Positions 7,249 to 16,342 of a DNA stretch of 64,000 bases are shown piece after piece. The stretch's first letter is position 1; each line of letters begins with the position of its first letter. The notes beneath the pieces were generated by a model, which saw nothing but the letters and a program-made list of their open reading frames with translations, searched no databases and had not been told where the DNA came from. The stretch comes from Nocardia sp. CNY236 (GTDB taxonomy: Bacteria > Actinomycetota > Actinomycetes > Mycobacteriales > Mycobacteriaceae), in NCBI RefSeq assembly GCF_000482385.1, contig NZ_AXVD01000001.1, forward strand, positions 1-64,000, given 5' to 3'. Made by a program: the position numbers and the translations under genes.

Positions 7249-9627
7249 GTGAGCTCGGTCCGCAAACCGCCAGGGCACAGGCGTCGTGCCCGGAAGGCTC
7301 CGCGAACCGCGCCGTACGCTTCGATCGCGGGCTGGAAGCAGCGACCGCGCACGGCGACACGGAACGAGCGAGCCGGCCGTGAGCGGACATCGGGCCGGCA
7401 TGCCTCGAAGCATCTCGCCGCGCAGCCGGCGCCGAACCCGAATCGGCGACCATCCAGTCGGGGCCAGCGCATTCGCCGCCTGGTGCTGGCCTTGTTCGTC
7501 TTGTTCGGGGTCATGCCCGCGCTGCTGGCCGTCCTTGCGTATTGGAGCGTCGAACTGCCCGATGCCACCACGATGCAGACCGACAAGATCTCCACCATTC
7601 TGGCCGCGGACGGCAACACAGTGCTCGCGAAAGTCGTTCCACCGGAAAGCAGTCGGGTGCAGGTTCCCTTGTCGGCGATACCGCAGCCGGTGCGGGAGGC
7701 GGTCTTGTCCGCGGAGGACCGGGACTTCTACAGCAACCCGGGATATTCGGCTTCGGGCTTTCTGCGCGCCGCCCGGGACAACCTGCTCGGTCGAGACAAC
7801 GCCGGCGGCGGCTCGACCATCACCCAACAGTATGTGAAGAACGCTTTCCTCGGCTCCGACCGCACCATCACGCGCAAGATGCGCGAACTGGTGATCTCGG
7901 CAAAGATGGGCCGCCAGTGGAGCAAGGACGATATCCTCGCCGCCTACCTCAACACCATCTACTACGGCCGCGGGTCCTACGGAATCGCCGCGGCCGCCGC
8001 AGCATATTTCGACAAACCCGTCGCCCAGCTGACCCGCTCCGAAGGCGCCGTGCTCGCCGCGCTGATCAGAACGCCGTCGCTACTGGACCCCGAAACCCAT
8101 CTCGCAGACCTGAAAGCTCGCTGGCGCTACGTGCTCGACGGCATGGTCGACATGGGCGTGCTGACCCCGCAGGAGCGCGACGCGACGACGTTTCCGCAGA
8201 TCATCCCGGTCACCGAGGTCGCCGACGACACCGTGGCGCGTGGGCCGGAAGGTTTGATTCGCAGCCGGGTCCTACGCGAGCTGCGCGCTTCGGGCATCAG
8301 CGACGCCGAATTGAACGCCGGTGCGCTACAGATCACCACCACCATCGATATACAGACCCAGAATGCAGTGGTGGACACGGTGCACGATCGACTCGGATCC
8401 CAACCGCCAGAACTGCGCGCGGCGGTGGTATCGATCGATCCGCGTTCCGGTGCGGTGCGCGGCTACTTCGGCGGTCACAACGGCTTGGGCTTCGACTTCG
8501 CTCAGGCCCCGCTCCAACCCGGGTCCGCGTTCAAGGTCTTCGCGGTGATTGCCGCACAGCGGCAGGGCATTCCGCTGTCACGAGTGTTGGACAGTTCCCC
8601 GGTCACTCACCGTGGCACACGGATCACCAATGTGAACGGTGAATCCTGCGGCAGGTGCACGGTGACCGAGGCGCTGACCCGGTCGCTGAACACCAACTTC
8701 TACCGACTGACCATGTCGATGTTCGATGGGCCGCAGGCCATCGCCGACGCGGCGCACGATATGGGCATCCCGGAGCGGATTCCCGGCGTCGCCGGCGAAA
8801 CCCTGTCCGAGAACGGCGGAAAGCCGCTACCGGGAATCGTCCTCGGCCAGTATGTGGTGCGCCCGATCGATATGGCCTCCGCCTACGCCACGCTCGCCGC
8901 GTCGGGCGTCTACCACGAGCCGTACTTCGTGCAACGCGTCGTGACCAGCAGTGGGCAGGTACTCCTGGATCGCGGCTTGGACCAGCAGGTGGGCCATCAG
9001 ATGGCGCAGGGTCGACAACGGATCGCCAAATCGATTGCGGACAAGACCGTGCGGGCGATGACCCCGATCGCGGCGTACTCCAACGGGCACGCACTGCGCG
9101 GCGGGCGACCCTCGGCAGCCAAGACCGGCACCACGCAACTCGGCGAGAGCGACCGCAACAAGGATGCGTGGATGATCGGCTTCACGCCCTCGCTGTCCAC
9201 GGCAGTATGGGTCGGCACCGAGCAGTCGCAGCCGATTCGCACCGCGCGCGGCAGCGATATCTACGGCTCCGGCCTACCCGCCGATATGTGGAAACAGATC
9301 ATGGACACCGCGCTCGACGGAACCCCGGTCGAGCAATTCCCCGATACACCCGGGCAGATGTGGACCGGTCGGAGCGAGCCCACTGGCGGGACCTACGACA
9401 TCCTGAATCCATCACGCCCATCACCGCAACGCGCCACGCCACCCACCACGCAGCGACAGGCGGCCCCCCGCGCACCGGTCACCACCGACCCACCCACCGC
9501 TGCACCAGAACCCCCGCAGGACACACCGGAACGCGAACCCCTGGTGGTCATTCCGCCGCCGCCGCCGACAGCACCACCACGAGACGTGGAGATCTTCCCC
9601 GGGCTGAGCATCCCACTGCCCGGATAG
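7249..9627 (+). CDS. Class A penicillin-binding protein (transglycosylase/transpeptidase), copy 1
   Basis: A 792-residue bifunctional peptidoglycan synthase. A basic cytoplasmic tail of about 75 residues precedes one membrane helix (LVLALFVLFGVMPALLAVLAYW). The GT51 glycosyltransferase follows, with the catalytic Glu motif EDRDFYSNPG and GGGSTITQQYVKN. The transpeptidase has S426-A-F-K429, S479-L-N481 and K625-T-G-T. The C-terminal tail is Pro/Thr-rich. It is a close paralogue of the PBP at 13506-16331, 4 kb downstream, but has a shorter N-terminal extension. Both copies keep all catalytic motifs. Start GTG 7249 follows GGGAGGAGAT. Confidence 0.92.
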   Translation: MSSVRKPPGHRRRARKAPRTAPYASIAGWKQRPRTATRNERAGRERTSGRHASKHLAAQPAPNPNRRPSSRGQRIRRLVLALFVLFGVMPALLAVLAYWSVELPDATTMQTDKISTILAADGNTVLAKVVPPESSRVQVPLSAIPQPVREAVLSAEDRDFYSNPGYSASGFLRAARDNLLGRDNAGGGSTITQQYVKNAFLGSDRTITRKMRELVISAKMGRQWSKDDILAAYLNTIYYGRGSYGIAAAAAAYFDKPVAQLTRSEGAVLAALIRTPSLLDPETHLADLKARWRYVLDGMVDMGVLTPQERDATTFPQIIPVTEVADDTVARGPEGLIRSRVLRELRASGISDAELNAGALQITTTIDIQTQNAVVDTVHDRLGSQPPELRAAVVSIDPRSGAVRGYFGGHNGLGFDFAQAPLQPGSAFKVFAVIAAQRQGIPLSRVLDSSPVTHRGTRITNVNGESCGRCTVTEALTRSLNTNFYRLTMSMFDGPQAIADAAHDMGIPERIPGVAGETLSENGGKPLPGIVLGQYVVRPIDMASAYATLAASGVYHEPYFVQRVVTSSGQVLLDRGLDQQVGHQMAQGRQRIAKSIADKTVRAMTPIAAYSNGHALRGGRPSAAKTGTTQLGESDRNKDAWMIGFTPSLSTAVWVGTEQSQPIRTARGSDIYGSGLPADMWKQIMDTALDGTPVEQFPDTPGQMWTGRSEPTGGTYDILNPSRPSPQRATPPTTQRQAAPRAPVTTDPPTAAPEPPQDTPEREPLVVIPPPPPTAPPRDVEIFPGLSIPLPG

Positions 9628-9981
9628 CGATGGCAGCGACCGCATGACGTCGACCCGCGGGTGCACGAAACCAACGCCGGCCGGTGTGCGCTGGGCGTCG
9701 TCGTTGGTTTCGACTGTGACATACTCCGTGAAGCTCTTGGCAGTAGCGGTCGTCCCGGTGTGCCAACCGCCCGGCCCGGCGACGTTGGAATCGGGTTTCT
9801 TGCTGAAAGCGATAATGCTGTGACCTTCCGTGGCCCGGCGGAACGCGTGACATGGCAGCATCGTTTGCCAGAGTGAGAGCGAACAGCGAGACCTCGCGAT
9901 GAGCAGACACCGCAACCGCGGCAACGATGCGGAGGGTCCGCGCTCGAGCGACGACGAAGACGAGACATAGGGGCTACGCCG
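9628..9981. other. Gap between PBP and GyrI-like genes; possible decayed minus-strand coding
   Basis: No intact gene is visible. On the minus strand, 9640-9860 reads as a fairly protein-like stretch (SFTEYVTVETNDDAQ, GVGFVHPRVDVM), and a different frame at about 9850-9910 offers MSAHREVSLFALTLANDAAM. This could be the remnant of a small frameshifted gene, but I do not recognise a family. On the plus strand only a 23-codon reading frame (9901-9969) is present. Confidence 0.3.
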
Positions 9982-10440
9982 GTGGATTTCAATGTCGTTG
10001 ACCAACCCGAGACGCTGGTGGCGGGAACTGTGCTGCGCAGCCCCGCGCTCGCGGTCGAAGGGCCACGACGGGCGAAAGTCGAGCAGGCGTGGCGGCGCAA
10101 CCGGGCGCGCACGCTGCCCGGACCACCCACCACGGCCTATGTCGACCACGCAGTCGAGATCAACTCGTATTTGACCCACATCACCGGCTATCTCTGCCAC
10201 AGCGTCGCCGACCTGTTGCCCGGCGATGTGCTCGCCCGGGTACCCGGGGGACGATTCGCTCGGTTCATCGCCAATGGCGACAACCTCGGCGACACGGTCG
10301 TCCGCATCTGGCGCGCGGTCTGGGACGCGGAAGCCTCGGGCCGGCTCGTGCGTGCCTATACCGGTGATTGGGAACGCTATCCCGAGACGAACACAGTGGA
10401 AGTCTTCGTCTCGTTGGCAGACGACCAGGCGACCGAGTAG
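9982..10440 (+). CDS. GyrI-like/effector-binding domain protein, copy 1
   Basis: A 152-residue single-domain protein with the GyrI-like (AraC effector-binding) pattern: GRFARFIANGDNLGDTVVRIWRAVW near residue 95, then DWERYP and the closing strand TVEVFVSL. Such domains bind small molecules; free-standing members can be hydrolases or binding proteins. GTG start at 9982. The next gene, 11 bp downstream, is a diverged tandem copy starting with the same VDF motif (VDFNVV versus VDFEIV). The ligand is unknown. Confidence 0.7.
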   Translation: MDFNVVDQPETLVAGTVLRSPALAVEGPRRAKVEQAWRRNRARTLPGPPTTAYVDHAVEINSYLTHITGYLCHSVADLLPGDVLARVPGGRFARFIANGDNLGDTVVRIWRAVWDAEASGRLVRAYTGDWERYPETNTVEVFVSLADDQATE

Positions 10441-10451
10441 GAACACAAACC

Positions 10452-10877
10452 GTGGATTTCGAGATCGTCACACTGAAGCAGAGCATGGTCGCGGGCCTCA
10501 CCGTGCCACTGGCCGGCCGCGAAGTGACCGCGCGCGACCTCGACCTGGTGAACTTCACCTGGGACCGGTACCTGGCGCGCGAAAAGAACGTTCCCCGAGC
10601 AGCCGCCTACGTCGGCCAGAACGATCACGCTGTCGCGGTACTCGGCTACGAGATCGCCTCGATCGAGGACATGGACCCCGGCGACGTGCTCACCATCGTT
10701 CCGCCGGGTCGCTATGCCAAGTTCGTCGTCACCGACAAGCCCTACGACCTACTACGCACAGCATGGGCCCACGTCGCCAAGGCGGAACACTCCGGAACCA
10801 TCACCCGCTCGCATACCGCCGAGGTCGAGCGCTATGTCGGTCCGACCTCGGTCGAGGTCTACGTCTCACTGGATTAG
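10452..10877 (+). CDS. GyrI-like/effector-binding domain protein, copy 2
   Basis: A 141-residue paralogue of the gene just upstream. Recognisable parts are VDFEIVTLKQSMVAGLTVPL at the start, PGRYAKFVVTDKPYDLLRTAWAHV in the middle, and VERYVGPTSVEVYVSLD at the end. GTG start at 10452, 11 bp after the preceding stop, so the two are probably co-transcribed and may form a heterodimer. A strong perfect hairpin follows 23 bp after its stop. Confidence 0.7.
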   Translation: MDFEIVTLKQSMVAGLTVPLAGREVTARDLDLVNFTWDRYLAREKNVPRAAAYVGQNDHAVAVLGYEIASIEDMDPGDVLTIVPPGRYAKFVVTDKPYDLLRTAWAHVAKAEHSGTITRSHTAEVERYVGPTSVEVYVSLD

Positions 10878-10900
10878 GTCGCGTCCACGCCGGCACATAC

Positions 10901-10945
10901 CGACCTCGATCGGCCGGAACATGCTGTTCCGGCCGATCGAGGTCG
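10901..10945. terminator. Perfect 21-bp hairpin, likely bidirectional terminator
   Basis: 10901-10921 and 10925-10945 are exact reverse complements (starting CGACCTCGATCGGCCGG), separated by only three bases. It lies between the convergent ends of the GyrI-like pair (plus) and ino1 (minus). No long T tract follows, which is common for actinobacterial terminators. Short direct repeats of TCCACGACGCAGGTCG lie just beyond (10967 and 10986). Confidence 0.75.
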
Positions 10946-11068
10946 ATTGCCGCTGGGCGATCGATGTCCACGACGCAGGTCGAGATCCACGACGCAGGTC
11001 GTTCGAGATCCACGCCGGACGTCGAACAGAATCCAGGACGCGCGTCCTTCGACAACCTCGACCCGGAG

Positions 11069-12169
11069 TTATTCGGCACCGATGATGAACGCTTCGAGCT
11101 GTGTACGAGCGACGTCGTCGGCGAGTTGCTGCGGCGGGGACTTCATCAGGTAGGCCGAGGCCGGAATCACGGGGCCACCGATACCCCGGTCTTTGGCGAT
11201 CTTCGCCGCCCGCACGGCATCGATGATGATGCCTGCCGAGTTCGGTGAATCCCATACCTCGAGCTTGTATTCCAGATTCAGCGGCACATCACCGAAGGCG
11301 CGACCTTCCAGGCGGACATAGGCCCACTTGCGGTCATCGAGCCACCCGACATGGTCCGACGGCCCGATGTGCACCTCGTTGCTGCCGAGTTCCTTCGTGA
11401 GGTTGCTGGTGACGGCCTGAGTCTTGGAGATCTTCTTCGACTCGAGGCGCTCGCGTTCGAGCATGTTCTTGAAGTCCATGTTGCCGCCGACATTGAGCTG
11501 CATGGTCCGATCGAGCTGCACACCGCGGTCCTCGAACAGCTTGGCCAATACGCGATGGGTGATGGTCGCGCCGACCTGACTCTTGATGTCGTCACCGACG
11601 ATCGGGACACCGGCGGCGGTGAACTTCTGCGCCCACACCGGATCCGAAGCGATGAACACCGGCAAGGCGTTCACGAACGCGACGCCGGCGTCGATGGCGC
11701 ACTGCGCGTAGAACTTATCGGCTTCTTCCGAGCCTACGGGCAGGTAGGACACCAGAACATCGACCTGGTTGTCCTTCAGCACCTGCACCACGTCCACCGG
11801 CTGGACCTCGGACAACTCGATGGTCTCGGCGTAGTACTTGCCGATACCGTCGAGGGTCGGGCCACGCTGGACGACGACGTCGGTGGGCGGTACATCGGAG
11901 ATCTTGATCGTGTTGTTCTCACTGGCGAAGATGGCCTCGGTCAGATCGAAACCGACCTTCTTCGCATCCACGTCGAACGCGGCCACGAACTTGATGTCGC
12001 GGACGTGGTATGCGCCGAACTTCACATGCATCAGACCGGGAACAGTGGCGGACTCGTCCGCGTCCTGGTAGTAATGCACGCCCTGGACCAGCGACGAGGC
12101 GCAGTTACCCACGCCCACGATGGCGACGCGAACTTCGGTGGCGTTGTCAACCTTGATGACGTCACTCAT
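11069..12169 (-). CDS. ino1: Inositol-1-phosphate synthase
   Basis: A 366-residue NAD-dependent myo-inositol-1-phosphate synthase, converting glucose 6-phosphate to inositol 1-phosphate. It supplies inositol for phosphatidylinositol, PIMs and mycothiol. The NAD-binding Gly motif is [16 protein letters not shown] near the N-terminus. The lyase part includes [27 protein letters not shown] and the catalytic Lys region. Length matches the actinobacterial enzyme. Start ATG 12169 with GAGGGA upstream. The padR-like gene upstream overlaps the start by 8 bases, so the two are one transcription unit, as in Rv0047c-Rv0046c of M. tuberculosis. Confidence 0.95.
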   Translation of the reverse strand: MSDVIKVDNATEVRVAIVGVGNCASSLVQGVHYYQDADESATVPGLMHVKFGAYHVRDIKFVAAFDVDAKKVGFDLTEAIFASENNTIKISDVPPTDVVVQRGPTLDGIGKYYAETIELSEVQPVDVVQVLKDNQVDVLVSYLPVGSEEADKFYAQCAIDAGVAFVNALPVFIASDPVWAQKFTAAGVPIVGDDIKSQVGATITHRVLAKLFEDRGVQLDRTMQLNVGGNMDFKNMLERERLESKKISKTQAVTSNLTKELGSNEVHIGPSDHVGWLDDRKWAYVRLEGRAFGDVPLNLEYKLEVWDSPNSAGIIIDAVRAAKIAKDRGIGGPVIPASAYLMKSPPQQLADDVARTQLEAFIIGAE

Positions 12170-12719
12170 GGCCGATATTTCCCTCTTTCTGTGGTGCCGT
12201 CTTCGTCGATTGCTCCGCGGCAATCAACTCGTTGAGCCAGCGCACTTCGCGCTCGCTTGATTCGAGCCCGAGCTGATGGAGCTGCCGGGTGTAGCGATCC
12301 AGCGATCCGCTGGCTCGTTTGATCGCCTCCCGAAGCCCCTCTCGGCGCTCCTCGACCTGGCGCCGCCTGCCCTCCAAGATCCGCATCCGCGCCTCGGCGG
12401 GAGTGCGGCTGAAAAAGGCGAGGTGGACGCCGAAGCCGTCGTCGGTGTAGTTCTGCGGTCCGGTGTCGGCGAGCAGCTCGTTGAACCGCTCACGACCGGA
12501 CGGAGTCAGTTGATAGACCCGCCGCGCACGGCGTGTCGCCACACGCACCGGGGTCTCCTCGGCGATCAACCCGTTCGCCTGCATGCGACGCAGAGTCGGG
12601 TAGAGCGAACCGTAGGAGAAGGCACGAAACGGCCCCAGCAAACCGGTCAGCCGCTTGCGCAGCTCATAACCGTGCATCGGCGCTTCGAGGAGCAGCCCGA
12701 GGATTGCCAGTTCGAGCAC
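12162..12719 (-). CDS. PadR-family transcriptional regulator
   Basis: A 185-residue PadR regulator. The winged helix is [23 protein letters not shown], then [18 protein letters not shown] and [12 protein letters not shown]. The C-terminal half is a PadR helical dimerisation region with coiled-coil character ([30 protein letters not shown]). Its end overlaps the ino1 start, so it is probably co-transcribed with ino1 and may control it and itself. A candidate operator lies just upstream. Start is GTG at 12719. Confidence 0.88.
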   Translation of the reverse strand: MLELAILGLLLEAPMHGYELRKRLTGLLGPFRAFSYGSLYPTLRRMQANGLIAEETPVRVATRRARRVYQLTPSGRERFNELLADTGPQNYTDDGFGVHLAFFSRTPAEARMRILEGRRRQVEERREGLREAIKRASGSLDRYTRQLHQLGLESSEREVRWLNELIAAEQSTKTAPQKEGNIGHE

Positions 12720-12753
12720 CGGGCTTCACCCCCTGACTGTGTACCGACCTAAC

Positions 12754-12799
12754 CAATAGATGCAATCGCTACTATATCGGAGCGATACATCAATAGATG
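12754..12799. promoter_or_regulatory. Candidate PadR operator/promoter region
   Basis: Between the divergent padR and DUF5318 genes. It holds an inverted repeat ATCGCT (12765-12770)/AGCGAT (12781-12786), flanked outside by ATG and CAT, and a direct repeat CAATAGATG at 12754 and 12791. The ATG...CAT spacing and AT-rich centre (ACTATATCGG) fit a PadR box overlapping a promoter. Binding by the adjacent PadR is inferred. Confidence 0.5.
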
Positions 12800-12974
12800 G
12801 GTGACCACCGATTGCCACGATGAGACCGTCTCCGAGCGCGCCGTAACGACCTGGGCGCGCCGCACCCGCCGGACACGTCACAGCCGGGCACGACACGCTG
12901 ATGCACCACGCAACCGCCTGGTCGATCCGTATAGCCCGGGGCAACCTGATTCCGACACCGCTACTCTGGTTCTC

Positions 12975-13394
12975 GTGCGAATTCAGCGGCAAGTGGTCGA
13001 CTACGCCCTCCGGCGACGGTCCCTGCTGGCCGACGTCTATGCAGGCCGTGTCGATGTCGCCGAGGTGTGTGATGCGAATCCCTATCTCCTACGCGCGGCG
13101 AAGTTTCACGGCCGGGGGAGCGAGGTCACATGCCCAATATGCCGGAAAGAGCAGTTGACCCTCGTATCCTGGGTCTTCGGCGAAGGTCTCGGGCCGATCG
13201 CCGGGTCGGCTCGTACGCCCGAGGAACTCGGGCGCCTCGCCGAGACCCGCGAAGAGTTCTCGGTTCATGTCGTCGAGGTATGCCGGACCTGCAGTTGGAA
13301 TCATCTGGTGCAGTCCTATGTACTCGGCTCGACCCCGGGGCCGCGACGCCGCCGTACCGGAGCACGCCCCAACCGGCGCACCGCCGCCGAATGA
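12975..13394 (+). CDS. DUF5318 family protein
   Basis: A 139-residue conserved actinobacterial protein, orthologous in sequence and position to the gene between padR and ponA1 in mycobacteria. It starts VRIQRQVVDYALRRRSLLADV. It carries CPIC and a later CRTC pair (CPICRKEQL, VEVCRTCSWNHL), which suggest a small zinc-binding domain. The tail is basic. I chose GTG 12975 because family members begin at this Arg-Val/Ile-Gln-Arg-Gln motif; an upstream start at 12801 would add an unlikely Arg-rich extension. Function is unknown. Confidence 0.82.
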   Translation: MRIQRQVVDYALRRRSLLADVYAGRVDVAEVCDANPYLLRAAKFHGRGSEVTCPICRKEQLTLVSWVFGEGLGPIAGSARTPEELGRLAETREEFSVHVVEVCRTCSWNHLVQSYVLGSTPGPRRRRTGARPNRRTAAE

Positions 13395-13505
13395 ACTACC
13401 CGGTCACCCGCCCATCGGGGACTCGCGGAGCTGGTATGCGTGCACCGCGGTGACCACCACTGCCGACAGCCACCTGGAACGCGACAAGTTATGGAGATCT
13501 AGTCC

Positions 13506-16331
13506 GTGAATTCCCCTTACGGCGATGAACCACATGGCGACCGTCCTCCACGGAGTTCACATCCAGTTCCCGACCCGCTACGCCGGAATCGACGTCCCGA
13601 CCCACCGCCCGGCAACCGACCTGGTCCACCGCCAGGCGCTCGTCCCGGCCCACCACCCGGCAACCGACCCGGCGGCCCACCACCCGGCGCTCAGCCGGGC
13701 CCACCACCCGGCGCTCGTCCCGGCCCACCGCCCCGTGGGCCGTTCGCAGCGCAGCCGCGCGGCGACCAACGATGGCGCGCTCCCGAATCCATACCGCAGG
13801 ACGGGTCCGCCGCGCCTGGTCGTGAGACGTCGCCCGACCGCGGTGTCCCCGGCTCCCGGGCACCGCAAAAGTCCCGGCGACCCGGCTCGTTGACCGAGGC
13901 TGTCGCCGAACGCAACCGACGCGGAGCCACCGCCGAGCGCCCAGCTGTGGACCGCGACGAACCCACCACTGCCGATGCACGCACGCGAACCGCCAGCGCT
14001 TCGCCATCGGGCCCACCACCACGGCGACGCAGCGGCGGCGGTGACGGCTCGGACGGACCGGGCAAGCGGCGACCTGCGAAGAAGAAGAGAAGGTCGCGGT
14101 GGCGCTTCGTGCGCCGCACCGTGTACGTCCTCGTTGCCGTGGCCGTTCTGGTGCCCTCGGGCGTCTTTGCGTTCGCCTACTCCACGACGACCGTGCCACA
14201 GCCGGGCGATCTGAAGACCAACCAAGTGGCAACCATCATGGCCGCCGACGGCAGCACGGTGCTCAGCAAAATCATTCCGCCAGAAGGCAACCGAACCGAC
14301 GTCACCATCGACCAGGTCCCCCCGCATGTGCGTAACGCAGTGATCGCAGCCGAGGATCGAGACTTCTATACCAACCCCGGCTTCTCCTTCCGTGGCTTCA
14401 CACGTGCGGCCCGGGACAACATTCTCGGCAAGGCGAGCGCGGGCGGCGGCTCGACGATCACCCAGCAGTATGTGAAGAACGCTGTGGTCGGTGACGAATA
14501 CTCCTTGGTGCGCAAGTGGCGCGAGCTGGTCATCTCGGTGAAGATGGCCCGCCAGTGGAGCAAGGACGACATCCTCGCTGCCTACTTGAACACCATCTAC
14601 TTCGGTCGCGGTGCGTACGGCATCGACGCCGCGGCCACGTCGTATTTCGGCAAGTCGGTGGAAGAGTTGAACGTCTCCGAGGGCGCGATGCTCGCAGCCA
14701 CGATTCAACAACCCTCGCTGTTGGACCCGGAGAGCAACCCCGAGGGCGCAACCAACAGGTGGAACTATGTCCTCGACGGCATGGTCGCTGGCGGCAATCT
14801 GAGCGATGCCGAGCGCCAGGGCCTGCAATACCCCCCCGTGATCCCGCTGGCGTCGACCACGGACAAGGAGTTGGATTCCGGACCAGAAGGGCTGATCAAG
14901 ACACAGGTGTTGAAGGAGATCAGCGCGGCCGGCATCAGCGAGCAACAGGTCAACACCGCAGGCCTGCAGATCATCACTACGATCGACCCCACGGCCCAGC
15001 AAGCAGCCGTCGACGCGGCGATCGGCAAGATGGAAGGTGAACCCGAACAGCTGCGCACCGCCGTGGTATCGGTGGATCCACGCTCGGGCGCGGTGCGCGC
15101 ATACTTCGGCGGCACCAACGGCCAAGGCTATGATTTCGCCAATGCTGCCCTGCAGACCGGGTCCTCGTTCAAGTCGATCGGCTTGGCAGCGAATCTGGAG
15201 CAGGGAATCCCGTTGTCCCAGTTGTACGACAGCTCGCCACTGCGTGTGCACGGGGTCGAGATCACCAATGTCGAGGGTGAGCAATGCGGCATGTGTACCA
15301 TTGCCGAAGCCCTGAAGCGCTCGCTGAACACCAGCTTCTATCGGATGCAGATCGATATGCAGAACGGTCCACAGAAGATCGCGGACATGGGGCACCGCCT
15401 CGGCATCCCGGAAGAACTTCCAGGAGTGGGCAAAACATTGACCGAGCCGAACGGCGCCGGCCCGAACAATGGCATCGTGCTGGGCCAATACCAGTCTCGA
15501 CCACTCGACATGGCCTCCGCCTACGCAACATTGGCGGCCTCCGGGACCTACTATGAACCGCATTTCGTATCGAAGGTGCTCACTGCCGACGGTCAGGTCC
15601 TGTTCGACCGAGGTGAGGTGTCCGGCGAACAACGCGTATCGGCCGCGGTGGCCGACAACGTCACCGCCGCGATGAAACCGATCGCGGCGTGGTCGCGCAA
15701 CCATGGATTGGCCGGCGGACGCGAATCCGCGGCGAAGACCGGTACTGCACAGTTGGGCGACACCGGCGAGAACAAGGACGCGTGGATGGTCGGCTACACC
15801 CCCTCGCTGTCGACCGCGGTGTGGGTGGGCAGCATCGACAATTCACCGCTGCGCAACTACAACGGCAGCATGATCTATGGCTCGGGCTTGCCCTCCGATA
15901 TCTGGAAGGCAACCATGGACGGCGCGCTGCGGGGGACCTCCAAGGAAACCTTCCCCAAGCCTGCGGCGATCGCGGGCCAGGCCGGCGTCCCCCCGTGGTC
16001 GGCCCCCTACACCCCGCCGCCCACCACGGACGATGCCCGATTCCTGCCACCGGTTGTGATCAATCCGACGCAGGCGGAGATCATCCTGCCAGGGGGACTC
16101 AGGATTCCCGTTCCCGGCATTCAGCCGCGTCCACAGCAGCAGCGCCCTCCGCAGCGTACGCAACAGAACCAGCCCGACGACCCCGGCCCGCTACCCGGCC
16201 AACCGGTCGCCCCGTCGGACAATGCGTACTCCGCGCCAGGCAACGGTGACTCGGACTATGACGGGTCGGATTACGGCGAGAGCGGCTATCGCGCCGAAAC
16301 AACCGAAATCCCGGCTCCTCAGGGCCGGTAG
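13506..16331 (+). CDS. ponA: Class A penicillin-binding protein (PonA1-like), copy 2
   Basis: A 941-residue bifunctional peptidoglycan synthase in the conserved position of mycobacterial ponA1. The long cytoplasmic N-terminus contains repeats of PPPGARPG/PPPGNRPG (residues about 30-75) and a Lys/Arg patch before the membrane helix (VYVLVAVAVLVPSGVFAFAY). GT51 motifs are EDRDFYTNPG and GGGSTITQQYVKNA. The transpeptidase has S553-S-F-K556, SLNTS and K744-T-G-T. The C-terminus is Pro/Gln-rich and periplasmic. GTG start. It is the longer of two paralogues in this window; the Pro-rich cytoplasmic tail may recruit divisome partners. Confidence 0.94.
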   Translation: MNSPYGDEPHGDRPPRSSHPVPDPLRRNRRPDPPPGNRPGPPPGARPGPPPGNRPGGPPPGAQPGPPPGARPGPPPRGPFAAQPRGDQRWRAPESIPQDGSAAPGRETSPDRGVPGSRAPQKSRRPGSLTEAVAERNRRGATAERPAVDRDEPTTADARTRTASASPSGPPPRRRSGGGDGSDGPGKRRPAKKKRRSRWRFVRRTVYVLVAVAVLVPSGVFAFAYSTTTVPQPGDLKTNQVATIMAADGSTVLSKIIPPEGNRTDVTIDQVPPHVRNAVIAAEDRDFYTNPGFSFRGFTRAARDNILGKASAGGGSTITQQYVKNAVVGDEYSLVRKWRELVISVKMARQWSKDDILAAYLNTIYFGRGAYGIDAAATSYFGKSVEELNVSEGAMLAATIQQPSLLDPESNPEGATNRWNYVLDGMVAGGNLSDAERQGLQYPPVIPLASTTDKELDSGPEGLIKTQVLKEISAAGISEQQVNTAGLQIITTIDPTAQQAAVDAAIGKMEGEPEQLRTAVVSVDPRSGAVRAYFGGTNGQGYDFANAALQTGSSFKSIGLAANLEQGIPLSQLYDSSPLRVHGVEITNVEGEQCGMCTIAEALKRSLNTSFYRMQIDMQNGPQKIADMGHRLGIPEELPGVGKTLTEPNGAGPNNGIVLGQYQSRPLDMASAYATLAASGTYYEPHFVSKVLTADGQVLFDRGEVSGEQRVSAAVADNVTAAMKPIAAWSRNHGLAGGRESAAKTGTAQLGDTGENKDAWMVGYTPSLSTAVWVGSIDNSPLRNYNGSMIYGSGLPSDIWKATMDGALRGTSKETFPKPAAIAGQAGVPPWSAPYTPPPTTDDARFLPPVVINPTQAEIILPGGLRIPVPGIQPRPQQQRPPQRTQQNQPDDPGPLPGQPVAPSDNAYSAPGNGDSDYDGSDYGESGYRAETTEIPAPQGR

Positions 16332-16342
16332 CCTCGACTGCT

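Noticed and set aside
9901-9969. 23-codon plus-strand frame MSRHRNRGNDAEG...
   Set aside because: Too short and without conservation evidence; only a weak ribosome binding site.
13578-15704. 708-codon open frame on the minus strand opposite ponA
   Set aside because: It lies fully opposite the well-supported PBP gene, is rich in His/Arg/Gly as expected for a complementary frame in high-GC DNA, and shows no domain.
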